A stretch of 64,000 bases of DNA, from contig NZ_JACLHY010000021.1 in assembly GCF_014397245.1 (NCBI RefSeq), forward strand, positions 29,071 to 93,070, given 5' to 3'. The stretch's first letter is position 1; the number at the start of each line of letters is the position of its first letter. Of this stretch, positions 18,509-27,337 are shown piece after piece. Below the pieces are notes generated by a model that saw nothing but the letters and a program-made list of their open reading frames with translations, did no database searches and was not told the DNA's origin. Position numbers and translations under genes: made by a program. This stretch comes from Arenibacter arenosicollis (lineage in GTDB: Bacteria; Bacteroidota; Bacteroidia; Flavobacteriales; Flavobacteriaceae).

Positions 18509-18689
18509 CGGTCAATAAAGATCTTTGTAAGGGCCTGCAAAGATACTTCCAGCATTTTCTCTCACAAATCCATGGATGGTGTGATATAACCTTGGAGATC
18601 TAAATTATTTCTTTTTAATATGCTATAGGTTCCATTTTTAATCAATTTCCCATAACTTTAAGGTTCTGTTATGCCCAGCGCCATTTTTT

Positions 18690-20069
18690 ATGTACACCAT
18701 CATAGATATAGAGACTACCGGAAACGGAATAAAAGGTAATAAGATTACGGAGATTTCCATCTTCAAATTTGATGGTTATGAGGTGATAGATGAATATACC
18801 TCCTTGGTAAATCCGGAATGTGAAATTCCATACTTTATAACGGGCCTAACCGGAATTGATGACAATATGGTACGCAATGCCCCAACTTGGGAAGAAATTG
18901 CATCAAAGGTCTTGGAAATGACCCAGGACACAATATTTGTGGCACATAGCGTAAATTTTGATTACAACATAATCAAGAATGAATTTCAGAATATTAGAAT
19001 TAGTTTTTCCCGCAAAAAATTATGTACTGTACGTTTGTCCAGAAAATTGATTCCAGGTTTAAATTCCTATAGTTTGGGCAAATTATGTACCTCCTTAAAT
19101 ATTCCATTGACCGATCGCCATAGGGCCAAAGGAGATGCCCAGGCAACAGTACTTTTATTTAAAAAATTGCTAAGGACCAATGGTGCCGAAAAGGTTTTTA
19201 AATCCTTTCTGAATGCCCGCTCCCAAGAGGCTACACTTCCACCATCATTACCCAAGGAAATATTTGAAAAATTACCGAATTCGCCTGGGGTGTATTATTT
19301 TAAAGATGAAAAAGGAAAGATTATCTATGTTGGCAAGGCCATTGATATAAAAAAGCGGGTATTGGGCCATTTTTATGACAAAGCCACCAAAGAGGTCTTA
19401 ATGTGCAAGGCCACGCATGATATAGATTTTGAATTATCGGGCAGTGAGCTAATTGCACTGCTAATGGAATCTGCTGCAATAAAACATCATTTCCCATTGT
19501 ACAATCAAAGTCAAAAGCGAACACCGCAAGAGTATGCCATCTTTACTTATGAAGATAGAAACGGTGTACTACATTTAGCCTACAACAAATTAAAATTGAC
19601 ACCCAGGCCTTTATCCACTTTTAATACCATAACAGAATGTAGGCTATTTATGGAAGAACTTTGCAAAGCCTATGGGCTATGTCCAAAATTCTGTCATTTA
19701 CAGGAAAACACATCTAGTTGCTCCCATTACAGCATAACCAGTTGCAGCGGTATATGTAGAGGAACAGAATCTCCTACCGACTATAATTCCAAAGTAAAAA
19801 CGGCTATTGAAGAATTAGAGGCGAAAAACCAAAATATCGTAATCAAGGAAAAGGGAAGATATAAAAAGGAAGAGGGATTTATTTTGGTTATCAACAACCA
19901 GTATAAGGGCTACGGATTTATACCAAAAAATGAACAGGTAAATACCGTAGACGACTTGGAAAACTTTTTGGAACTCCAAAAGGAAAACATGGACACTAAA
20001 CGAATTCTTTCATGGTATTTGAGAAAATACCCAAACAAAGCAATTCACTTATCCCCTATTTCAGTTTAA
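18690..20069 (+). CDS. DEDD exonuclease / GIY-YIG endonuclease fusion (epsilon-UvrC/Cho-like)
   Basis: Protein of 459 residues with two nuclease domains. An N-terminal DnaQ-type 3'-5' exonuclease (about 1-165) shows DIETTG (D7, E9), HSVNFDYNII and HRAKGDAQAT, the ExoI, ExoII and ExoIII motifs. A GIY-YIG domain follows (about 195-285) with GVYYFKDEKGKIIYVGKA and the downstream ELIALLMESAAIKHHFPLYN, as in UvrC and Cho. The C-terminal 150 residues carry cysteines (CPKFCHL, SSCSHYS, SCSGIC). The same fusion occurs in other Bacteroidota and actinobacteria and is probably a DNA repair nuclease. It is monocistronic; the start MYTIIDIETTG is set by the exonuclease motif. Confidence 0.92.
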   Translation: MYTIIDIETTGNGIKGNKITEISIFKFDGYEVIDEYTSLVNPECEIPYFITGLTGIDDNMVRNAPTWEEIASKVLEMTQDTIFVAHSVNFDYNIIKNEFQNIRISFSRKKLCTVRLSRKLIPGLNSYSLGKLCTSLNIPLTDRHRAKGDAQATVLLFKKLLRTNGAEKVFKSFLNARSQEATLPPSLPKEIFEKLPNSPGVYYFKDEKGKIIYVGKAIDIKKRVLGHFYDKATKEVLMCKATHDIDFELSGSELIALLMESAAIKHHFPLYNQSQKRTPQEYAIFTYEDRNGVLHLAYNKLKLTPRPLSTFNTITECRLFMEELCKAYGLCPKFCHLQENTSSCSHYSITSCSGICRGTESPTDYNSKVKTAIEELEAKNQNIVIKEKGRYKKEEGFILVINNQYKGYGFIPKNEQVNTVDDLENFLELQKENMDTKRILSWYLRKYPNKAIHLSPISV

Positions 20070-20079
20070 TGAAAAGGAG

Positions 20080-20110
20080 CCGGGAATTATCAAATGAATG
20101 ATATTCCCGG
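20080..20110. terminator. Bidirectional stem-loop terminator
   Basis: CCGGGAAT (20080-20087) pairs perfectly with ATTCCCGG (20103-20110) around a 15-nt loop, just after the nuclease stop at 20069 and at the 3' end of the small convergent gene ending at 20112. The following ACTATTTATT is only weakly T-rich. Confidence 0.6.
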
Positions 20111-20111
20111 A

Positions 20112-20240
20112 CTATTTATTCTTTCCACTGTTCATTAGCATCAATACTGCAGTAACCAAACCAACACAAACGGCGCCAAAAACAGAAATCATTATGATCC
20201 CGTTGCTCCAATTTACTAACGGTAAGTAATGTAAAATCAT
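20112..20240 (-). CDS. Small single-pass membrane protein (42 residues)
   Basis: The minus strand encodes 42 residues from the ATG at 20240 to the TAG at 20112. The layout is a short N-terminus (MILHYLPLVNWSNG), one hydrophobic helix (IIMISVFGAVCVGLVTAVLM) and a positively charged tail ending SGKNK. This is a textbook small membrane protein and hardly fits chance. It lies 71 bp downstream of the metallo-beta-lactamase/rhodanese gene on the same strand and just before a bidirectional stem-loop, so it may be the last gene of that unit. Function is unknown; it may modulate a neighbouring membrane protein. Confidence 0.6.
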   Translation of the reverse strand: MILHYLPLVNWSNGIIMISVFGAVCVGLVTAVLMLMNSGKNK

Positions 20241-20311
20241 AGGTATGCATTTATATTTAGTAGGCTAAAATATACACAAACCAAATTTTAAAATATGATA
20301 AATGTCACTTT

Positions 20312-21721
20312 TTAAAGTGTAGTAGGACATACATAATCCGTTAGCTCGAAACCAGAGTCCTTCATTTCCGCAAATCCACCGGCAATATCCACCAAGTTGT
20401 GTATACCCCTACTTTTTAAGATAGAAGCCGCTATTACGGACCTATACCCTCCAGCACAATGCAGGTAAAAGGTATCCTCTTTGGGAAATTCTGCCATGTG
20501 GTCATTTAAAAAATCCAAAGGCGTGTTATTTGCATTTGCCATGTGTTCAGAAAGATATTCGGATTCCTTACGAACATCAAAAACCGGAACAACTTTGTTA
20601 TTGAGGGTGTCCTTCAAATCCTTTGCTGCAATGGAAGTGATCGTATCGTATTCTTTTCCTGATGCTTTCCAGGCCTTAAAACTCCCTTTTAAATAACCTA
20701 CAGTTGCATCAAAACCTACCCTGGATAATCTTATTATGGCTTCTTCCTCCCTACCTTCGGGTGTTACCAATAAGATAGGTTGCTTGGTATCGGCTATAAG
20801 AGCTCCTACCCAAGGAGCAAAACTCCCATCCAAACCAATGAAGATCGATCGCGGAACATATCCTTGAACAAAATCGTCCTGATGCCTTACATCCAAGATG
20901 ATGGCATCTGTTGCATTGGCAGCCTCTTCAAATTCATCTGGGGACAAAGCCGTTGTTCCTCTTTCCAAAATTTCCCCAATATCTTCATACCCTTCTTTGT
21001 TCATCTTTACATTAAGTGGAAAATATTTTGGAGGGGGCAAAAGGCCTTCCGTAACCTCCTTAACAAACTCCTCTTTGGTCATATTTGCACGAAGGGCATA
21101 ATTCATTTTCTTTTGATTTCCCAAAGTGTCCACCGTTTCCTTCATCATGTTCTTACCACAAGCAGAACCAGCACCATGGGCTGGATAAACCACCACATCA
21201 TCTGACAAAGGCATAATTTTATTTCTAAGACTATCAAACAATAAACCCGCCAAATCCTCTTGGGTCATATTGGCTGCTTTCTGTGCCAGATCCGGCCTAC
21301 CTACATCACCAAGGAACAAGGTGTCGCCTGAAAATATAGCATAATCCTTACCTTTATCATCCCTTAATAAATAGGTAGTACTTTCCATAGTATGTCCAGG
21401 GGTATGCAATGCCTTAATAGTGATTTCTCCAAGCTTAAACTCCTGACCATCTTTAGCTATAATGGCTTCAAAAGTAGGATTGGCAGAGGGTCCGTAAACT
21501 ATTGGAGCGCCCGTCTCCTTTGACAAAGTAACGTGACCACTGACAAAATCTGCGTGAAAATGGGTTTCGAAAATATATTTTATGGAGGCATTATCTGCCT
21601 TGGCCCTTTTTAAATAAGGTTCTACCTCACGTAATGGATCAATTATAGCCACCTCTCCATTGCTTTCTATGTAATAAGCCCCCTGTGCCAAACATCCTGT
21701 ATATATCTGTTCTATTTTCAT
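20312..21721 (-). CDS. Metallo-beta-lactamase/double-rhodanese fusion, persulfide-dioxygenase-like
   Basis: Cytoplasmic protein of 469 residues. The N-terminal metallo-beta-lactamase domain (about 1-240) has HFHADF (H54, H56, D58), SGH (H63), HTPGHT (about 106-111), SGDTLF (131-136) and YPAHGAG. This pattern fits the glyoxalase-II/persulfide dioxygenase (ETHE1) group that oxidises glutathione persulfide. Two rhodanese modules follow. The first (about 262-355) has VTPEGREE where the catalytic loop should be, so it lacks the cysteine. The second (about 365-460) has HCAGGYRS with C422 and should be active. Sulfide or persulfide detoxification is likely. A SulP anion permease lies 105 bp upstream on the same strand. 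Confidence 0.9.
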   Translation of the reverse strand: MKIEQIYTGCLAQGAYYIESNGEVAIIDPLREVEPYLKRAKADNASIKYIFETHFHADFVSGHVTLSKETGAPIVYGPSANPTFEAIIAKDGQEFKLGEITIKALHTPGHTMESTTYLLRDDKGKDYAIFSGDTLFLGDVGRPDLAQKAANMTQEDLAGLLFDSLRNKIMPLSDDVVVYPAHGAGSACGKNMMKETVDTLGNQKKMNYALRANMTKEEFVKEVTEGLLPPPKYFPLNVKMNKEGYEDIGEILERGTTALSPDEFEEAANATDAIILDVRHQDDFVQGYVPRSIFIGLDGSFAPWVGALIADTKQPILLVTPEGREEEAIIRLSRVGFDATVGYLKGSFKAWKASGKEYDTITSIAAKDLKDTLNNKVVPVFDVRKESEYLSEHMANANNTPLDFLNDHMAEFPKEDTFYLHCAGGYRSVIAASILKSRGIHNLVDIAGGFAEMKDSGFELTDYVCPTTL

Positions 21722-21826
21722 ATTCTTAATTTTTTGTGATCTGATTAAAATAAAATAATCAAAATATTTTTAATTGGAAAATCACTTTTACAAAGGTAAA
21801 TAATCCATCCCTGTACTTCTGCAACA

Positions 21827-23551
21827 TTAGTTACTTAGGTTCTGATGTGCTACTTTTTCCCTTAAAGTTGTAATGGTATTGGGATCGTCATAATAGGCCA
21901 CAGCTTCCTTTATTTTTACAAAAAGATACTTTTTGTCCAGGCAATTGATGATTCCACTTTCAAATATAATGTCCCTCGTAGGACCTATAGCTCCAGCTAT
22001 GTAGAACTGAACATTCATTTCATGAATCTCGTCAATAACACTTATCAGCATTGTGGAAGCAGTAGAATCAATGTAATTAATTGATTCGGCATTTAATATC
22101 ACCGCCCGTAGCCCAGGCCCCTTGGCTTTAATATATTTAAAAAGTTGACTTTTGAAATAGGCCGAATTCCCAAAATACAATTGGGAATCGAACCGGACAA
22201 TTAATAGGTCTGGTCTAACCTCCACTTCTGACCCAAAACGTTCAATATTTTTGTAGTAGTCGGAACCGTTTATATTTCCCAACACGGCGAAATGAGGTTT
22301 GGAAGTCCTGTAGACCATCAATAACAAAGACATTAATACTCCAATCAAAATTCCTTCTACTATACCAATGGACAGTGTAATTAAGAAAGTGATCAAGAGT
22401 ACCATGAACTCATCCTTGCGCTGTTCCCATAATTTCTTAGGGTAAGAAAGATCTATTAATCCAAAAACGGAAACCATAATAATGGAGGCCAATGCAGCCT
22501 TTGGTAAATTGTAAAACAATGGGGTCAGAAATAACAGAGTAAGAGCCACCATGATAACACTTATTACAGAAGCTATAGTAGTTCTGGCACCGGCTTCGTA
22601 ATTAATGGCAGATCTGGAAAAACTGGCTGTGACGGAGTACGACTGAAAAAATGAACCTAACATGTTTGAAGCCCCCAATGCTATCAACTCTTGATTGGGT
22701 TCTATAGTTTCTACCTTATTTTTTTCCTCAAATGCCCTACCGATGGAAATAGCTTCCAAATATCCCACTAATGCCAGTGTAAGCGCAATGGGCCAGATAT
22801 CCTTGATTTTTTCAATAGTAAAATTATGGATTTTAAATGATGGCAAACCCGCAGGCACCTCTCCCACTACCTGAACATCATATGCTTCCAAGTTAAAAAA
22901 GTAAACGGCCAAACTGCTCAATACAACTACCAATAGGATAGCCGGAAATTTTTTAAACCATGTTTTAAAAGAAGCAATAATTAGTATACCAATAAGCCCG
23001 ATCCCAAAATCATAGACATTGGTTTCCATAATATGTTGAAAAGCGTTTATTACCAATTGATGAAATTTATTGCTACTGGCAATATCTGCACCCAACAAAT
23101 GCTTTAACTGACTAAATATAATGATTACTGCTGCGGCCGAGGTAAATCCGCTAATTACCGGTCTAGACATAAAATTCACCAAAAAACCCATGCGTAAAAA
23201 CCCTAACAACATTTGAAAAGCCCCTATCATAAATGCAAGGAACAGCGCCATTGTAATGTAGTTCTCAACACCCGAAATAGCCAGGGTTCCCAATCCCGCA
23301 GCGACCAAAAGCGAATCCATGGCAACGGGGCCAACGGCTATCTGCCTGGAAGTGCCCAAAAAGGCATATATCAAAATAGGGACCAAGGAGGCATATAGGC
23401 CGTAAACCGGAGGTAGTCCGGCAATCATGGCATAGGCCATACCTTGTGGAATCAAAATTATACCCACGGTTATTCCGGCCACCAAATCCTTTCCAAAAAA
23501 GCTTTTGTTGTATTTTGGAAGCCAGTCCAAAAAAGGTAAATATCTCCTCAT
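21827..23551 (-). CDS. SulP/SLC26 family anion (sulfate) permease with STAS domain
   Basis: Inner-membrane protein of 574 residues. The N-terminal signature region VAGITVGIILIPQGMAYAMIAGLPPVYGLY is diagnostic for SulP. About 12-14 hydrophobic segments (to about residue 425) precede a cytoplasmic STAS domain (about 440-560) with AVILNAESINYIDSTAS. Family members carry sulfate, bicarbonate or other anions. The gene precedes the metallo-beta-lactamase/rhodanese gene by 105 bp on the same strand, so export or uptake of sulfate or sulfite linked to persulfide oxidation is plausible. Bicarbonate cannot be excluded. It is divergent from the DUF1080 gene, with 147 bp between the starts. Confidence 0.92.
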   Translation of the reverse strand: MRRYLPFLDWLPKYNKSFFGKDLVAGITVGIILIPQGMAYAMIAGLPPVYGLYASLVPILIYAFLGTSRQIAVGPVAMDSLLVAAGLGTLAISGVENYITMALFLAFMIGAFQMLLGFLRMGFLVNFMSRPVISGFTSAAAVIIIFSQLKHLLGADIASSNKFHQLVINAFQHIMETNVYDFGIGLIGILIIASFKTWFKKFPAILLVVVLSSLAVYFFNLEAYDVQVVGEVPAGLPSFKIHNFTIEKIKDIWPIALTLALVGYLEAISIGRAFEEKNKVETIEPNQELIALGASNMLGSFFQSYSVTASFSRSAINYEAGARTTIASVISVIMVALTLLFLTPLFYNLPKAALASIIMVSVFGLIDLSYPKKLWEQRKDEFMVLLITFLITLSIGIVEGILIGVLMSLLLMVYRTSKPHFAVLGNINGSDYYKNIERFGSEVEVRPDLLIVRFDSQLYFGNSAYFKSQLFKYIKAKGPGLRAVILNAESINYIDSTASTMLISVIDEIHEMNVQFYIAGAIGPTRDIIFESGIINCLDKKYLFVKIKEAVAYYDDPNTITTLREKVAHQNLSN

Positions 23552-23698
23552 TCACCAAATTTAATGTTAAATACCTAATTTGTGTGTAACGATGGTTACA
23601 GAATATTAACTGAAATAATCTATTCCTTCACAAAATTGGATATTTTTAAAATTTAAATAATTTATCTTGTGCCTTAAAATCAATTAATTCCATATAAA

Positions 23699-24577
23699 AT
23701 GCAAAAATTCCCTTCTGTCTTCGGTTGCCTCATCTTAGCAATTCTTCTTTGTCAGTGCAGCACCATAAAATCTGTTTCCCAAGAAAATAGCGATGGTTGG
23801 ATTTCTATGTTCAATGGTAAGGACATTAATGATTGGACCACTAAAATACACCATTATGAGGTTGGGGATAATTATGGAGATACCTTTAGAGTGGAAGATA
23901 GTATCATTAAAGTACGTTATGACAAATATGAGGGAGATTTTAACGAGAGGTATGGACACCTATACTATAACACCCCCTATTCCTACTATCATCTTGTAGT
24001 AGAATATCGTTTTGTTGGAGAATTACACCCAGGAGCGCCCAGTTACACCATTAAGAATAGCGGGGTAATGTTCCATTCCCAAGACCCAAGGACCATGCCC
24101 AAGGAGCAAGACTGGCCTATTTCAGTGGAATTGCAGTTATTGGCCGGATTGGAAGAAGGAAAATCAAGGCCAACAGGAAATATGTGTTCCCCGGGTACAG
24201 ATGTGGTTTACGAAGGTAAAATTGATCCAAGACATTGCATTAATTCTTCATCCAAAACATATTTCGGAGATCAATGGGTACGTGCCGAGGCCATTGTTTT
24301 AGGAGATTCCATAGTAACCCACATTATTAATGGCGACCAAGTGTTACAATACACAAAACCGCAAATTGGAGGGGGTGTTGCCAACCGCTACGACCCGGCA
24401 ATTAAAATCGATGGCAAATTGTTAAAGGAAGGTTTTATTGCCTTGCAAGCGGAGGGACAGCCCATAGATTTTAGAAAAGTGGAAATAAAAAACCTTAAGG
24501 GATGTATGGATCCCAAAGCCTCAAATTACCGCAAGTACTACATTAGATCAGACCCCGAGGATTGCAAGTACAACTAA
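23699..24577 (+). CDS. DUF1080 (3-keto-disaccharide hydrolase domain) lipoprotein
   Basis: Lipoprotein of 292 residues (LLCQC, C20) with one concanavalin-like DUF1080 domain: WISMFNGKDINDW near the start, then NSGVMFHSQDP, WPISVELQLLAG and FIALQAEGQPIDFRKVEIKNL near 255-275. DUF1080 proteins include hydrolases of 3-keto-glycosides. The tail has the pattern GCMDPKASNYRKYY..DPEDCKYN, matching the GC-D-A-NY..D..C-Y element appended to many Bacteroidota exported proteins. The gene is single, convergent with the cytochrome c peroxidase gene 18 bp away. It may act with the GMC dehydrogenases at 48959-55087, which could produce 3-keto sugars, although they lie 25 kb away. Confidence 0.87.
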   Translation: MQKFPSVFGCLILAILLCQCSTIKSVSQENSDGWISMFNGKDINDWTTKIHHYEVGDNYGDTFRVEDSIIKVRYDKYEGDFNERYGHLYYNTPYSYYHLVVEYRFVGELHPGAPSYTIKNSGVMFHSQDPRTMPKEQDWPISVELQLLAGLEEGKSRPTGNMCSPGTDVVYEGKIDPRHCINSSSKTYFGDQWVRAEAIVLGDSIVTHIINGDQVLQYTKPQIGGGVANRYDPAIKIDGKLLKEGFIALQAEGQPIDFRKVEIKNLKGCMDPKASNYRKYYIRSDPEDCKYN

Positions 24578-24595
24578 TTACACTGTTAGATTGAG

Positions 24596-25774
24596 CTATT
24601 GAATGTCTCCCCCAACTGGCAACCCACTGGGAACCTTTTCTGGAATTTCCTTGTCAAAATTGTCATCGTTAAGGGTGTTTAAAAAAGAAATAATTAAGGA
24701 CATATCCTTCACGCTGAGCTGAAGTTCTCTAACAAAGGGATCGAACATTTCCTTGGATACTGAGGGATTTCGTGTTTTCCCAAAGGAGATATCCTCGTAA
24801 AATTCCAATACCTGTTTTAAATTTTGAAAGGCTCCATTGTGCATATAGGGAGCGGTAAATCGCAAATTTCTGAGTGAGGCCGTTCTAAATGCGAAACTTT
24901 CCTCAAATCCACTGTCCGGTTCAGGTACTTTATTGTTTTCCGGCACTCCCAATACATGCAATTTATAGTCCGAAAACATAGGGCCATTATGACAATTGAT
25001 ACAACCTACGGATTTAAAAAGTTCAAAACCTTCTTTTTCCGAATGGGAGATGGCGTTTACATCACCGGCCATATATTGATCAAAACGGGAATTGTTGGCG
25101 ACCAAAGTCCTTTCAAAAGCCGCAATCGCCTTTCCTATCTGAACACTATCTATTGGTGTGTCCGGGCCAAAAGCATCTGCAAAAAGAATTTTATATTCAG
25201 GAATAGACTGTAGTCTCGTTGCCACTTCCGTTAAAATTTGCGATTTGGAAAAATGAAGACCTTTCATTTCCTCCATGGTTTTAATTGGTTCCAAGGCCTG
25301 TTTTTCGAGGCTCTTTACACGGTCATCCCAAAACATGGGAGCATTTTCAGGATCATAATCATCCTTTCCCTGTATCCCATTAAATGCGGTGTTCAAAATG
25401 GTAGGAGAATTACGTTTCATTAAGGGGATGTCATTGGGCTGTCTAAAAACCCTTTTACTACCCAACCCCTTACCATTACTGCCAATGGAAAGATCTAAGA
25501 ACTCTGCATATCCTGTAGCCGGATGATGGCAACTTGCACAGGCAATATCCTTTCCTCCCGAAAGAATGGGATCATAAAACAATAGTTTCCCTAAAAGTTC
25601 CTTCTCCTTGGAATTTAGATTATCAACAGGCGCTTTAATGCTCTTTGGCAAGGCGGCAACCTTGGCTGTTTCCTTGGGCTTTGCAGTATCCCTGTCCTTA
25701 TCCTTTGTAGAATTACCACAACCCACCATTAATATGGACAGGAATATGACGTACATACAAAAATAAATCCTCAT
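24596..25774 (-). CDS. Di-haem cytochrome c peroxidase lipoprotein
   Basis: Exported di-haem c protein of about 392 residues of the CcpA/MauG family, which reduces hydrogen peroxide with electrons from small cytochromes. CASCHH and CINCHN give two CxxCH haem sites, about 180 residues apart as expected. LLFYDPILSGGKDIACASCH and FRTASLRNLRFTAPYMHNG are family hallmarks. I prefer the ATG at 25774 (MRIYFCMYVIFLSILMVGC lipoprotein signal); another in-frame ATG lies 12 bp upstream at 25786. The gene is 69 bp downstream of the Crp/Fnr regulator on the same strand, so regulation by that protein is possible. Confidence 0.92.
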   Translation of the reverse strand: MRIYFCMYVIFLSILMVGCGNSTKDKDRDTAKPKETAKVAALPKSIKAPVDNLNSKEKELLGKLLFYDPILSGGKDIACASCHHPATGYAEFLDLSIGSNGKGLGSKRVFRQPNDIPLMKRNSPTILNTAFNGIQGKDDYDPENAPMFWDDRVKSLEKQALEPIKTMEEMKGLHFSKSQILTEVATRLQSIPEYKILFADAFGPDTPIDSVQIGKAIAAFERTLVANNSRFDQYMAGDVNAISHSEKEGFELFKSVGCINCHNGPMFSDYKLHVLGVPENNKVPEPDSGFEESFAFRTASLRNLRFTAPYMHNGAFQNLKQVLEFYEDISFGKTRNPSVSKEMFDPFVRELQLSVKDMSLIISFLNTLNDDNFDKEIPEKVPSGLPVGGDIQ

Positions 25775-25843
25775 AGATCCTAACATTCTCTAGACAAGTT
25801 TAGCATTTAATATCCTCAATAACAAATACTAAACATATAAAAT

Positions 25844-26476
25844 CTATAAATCCAACACTCTTATTTGATTTCTATAAAGTACTATTTTGCCTTCGTTTTC
25901 CATTTTTTTCAAGAGTCGTGACACCACCACTCGCGAGGTATGAAGGTCGTAGGCAATTTCTTGATGTGTGGCGTACAAAAGGTCGTCATGGGTAACTTTG
26001 GCCTTATCCTGTAAATGTTTCAATAACCTTTCGTCCATTCTAAGAAAAGCAAGAGTATCTATAGTCTCCATTAGCTCCATCATCCTTGCATTGTAGCTCT
26101 CCAGGATAAACTGCTGCCAAGTTTTATACTTACCCATCCAAGTTTCCAAGTAACCCACGGGAATCATCAATAATTCCGTATCGGTTTCCGCAACTGCCCT
26201 TATTCCACTTTTTTTGTTTCCCATGCAACAAGAAAAAGTCATAGCACAAGTGTCCCCTTTTTCAACGAAGTACAATAACAGTTCATTGCCCTCATCATCT
26301 TCCCTTAGCACCTTGATAGCTCCGCTTAGCAATAAGGGCATGGACTTAATGTTATCTCCTATTTCCATTAGAGTTTGGCCCTGACTAACTTTTTTATAGC
26401 TGCCAACTGCCCTAATTTCCTCTAATAACTCTGGTTCAAAAAGATAACCATAGTGTAATTGCAATGCTTCTGTCAT
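25844..26476 (-). CDS. Crp/Fnr family transcriptional regulator with cysteine cluster
   Basis: Regulator of 210 residues. A cyclic-nucleotide-binding-like beta-barrel (about 15-125, with MEIGDNIKSMPLLLSGAIKVLREDD) is followed by a long helix and a C-terminal winged helix (about 165-205: THQEIAYDLHTSRVVVSRLLKKME). CAMTFSCCMGNKKS places cysteines at 77, 83 and 84. It lacks the N-terminal Fnr iron-sulfur motif, so sensing by thiol oxidation, persulfide or metal is a reasonable guess. Similar CAMT..SCC regulators sit near sulfur genes in flavobacteria, from memory and unchecked. It stands between an aldose-epimerase-like gene (10 bp upstream) and the di-haem peroxidase gene. Confidence 0.88.
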   Translation of the reverse strand: MTEALQLHYGYLFEPELLEEIRAVGSYKKVSQGQTLMEIGDNIKSMPLLLSGAIKVLREDDEGNELLLYFVEKGDTCAMTFSCCMGNKKSGIRAVAETDTELLMIPVGYLETWMGKYKTWQQFILESYNARMMELMETIDTLAFLRMDERLLKHLQDKAKVTHDDLLYATHQEIAYDLHTSRVVVSRLLKKMENEGKIVLYRNQIRVLDL

Positions 26477-26486
26477 TCTTACCGTA

Positions 26487-27266
26487 TCAAATATTTGGTT
26501 GTATAATTACCGAAAAAATTCTTTCCAACTTGTCCAATTTTAGAAATCCGGTATGCAGTTCTTCCTGGTTTACCGCGTAGGGATAAAAGGATATAGGTTC
26601 TATGCACAACATATTGGAAACTTCTGTCCATAACATAAAATTTCCAAAACCTTCCGTTTTTATGCTAAGCCCTCCATTATCGAACAAGGCAATGGATTCG
26701 CATTCTAAAATGGGCAGCGCCCTACTTCCAATGTCAAGGACCTCTTGTAAAGATATGGTTCTATCTCCGGCCTGTATCGTTACATTTTCGGAATGTAACT
26801 TAAAGGCTGGGTGGTATCCCAACATAAAAGGCATGCCCTCTTCACCTGTAATCTTAAATTGAATTTTAAGGCCTTTTTCTAAAATTTCATAGGATTTCTG
26901 GAATTCGAAACTATAGGGCCATGACAAATATTCTTCCGTGGATTTTGCTGGAAATTTAGAGTTTTTTACTGCGGTGCCGGAAACATATTTTTTACTGAAA
27001 TCTACTTTTGTTTTGGCTTTGGAAACAAGTTTATATTCCATTTCCCGCAATAGGCCATGTTGATCTTGTACCGCTGGTCCTCTTGGGGTTGTAATTCTAA
27101 AATTTGCCTCATTGCTGGGACCTATTATAGGAAACATTTCGGTATCCGAATTTCGCCATCCCGGGCTTCCCTTTTGGTGAATATACTCATGACCACCAAC
27201 TTCATAGCCTACCAACTCACCAGCATCGATTCTTACTGTTTGATTATGTAGTTCCAAATTCACCAT
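26487..27266 (-). CDS. Aldose 1-epimerase (galactose mutarotase-like) family protein
   Basis: Cytoplasmic protein of 259 residues with a mutarotase-like beta-sandwich. Visible are SPGWRNSDTEMFPIIGPS, HGLLREMEY and the conserved FMLGYHPAFKLH, plus the late MLWTEVSNMLCIEPISFYP. These fit the YeaD/LacX-type aldose-1-epimerase group that interconverts anomers of hexoses or hexose-6-phosphates. No signal peptide. The gene lies 10 bp upstream of the Crp/Fnr gene on the same strand. The exact sugar is unknown. Confidence 0.88.
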   Translation of the reverse strand: MVNLELHNQTVRIDAGELVGYEVGGHEYIHQKGSPGWRNSDTEMFPIIGPSNEANFRITTPRGPAVQDQHGLLREMEYKLVSKAKTKVDFSKKYVSGTAVKNSKFPAKSTEEYLSWPYSFEFQKSYEILEKGLKIQFKITGEEGMPFMLGYHPAFKLHSENVTIQAGDRTISLQEVLDIGSRALPILECESIALFDNGGLSIKTEGFGNFMLWTEVSNMLCIEPISFYPYAVNQEELHTGFLKLDKLERIFSVIIQPNI

Positions 27267-27337
27267 GTAATTTTACTTTTTATCTGAGATTCATCAATTT
27301 GTGGTCTTTGTAAGACCAATAACATTATCCAAAATTA

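Noticed and set aside
18521..18544. Short inverted repeat ATCTTTG...CAAAGAT after ceramidase-like 3
   Set aside because: Only 7-bp A/T-rich arms, a 10-nt loop and no T-run; too weak to call a terminator.
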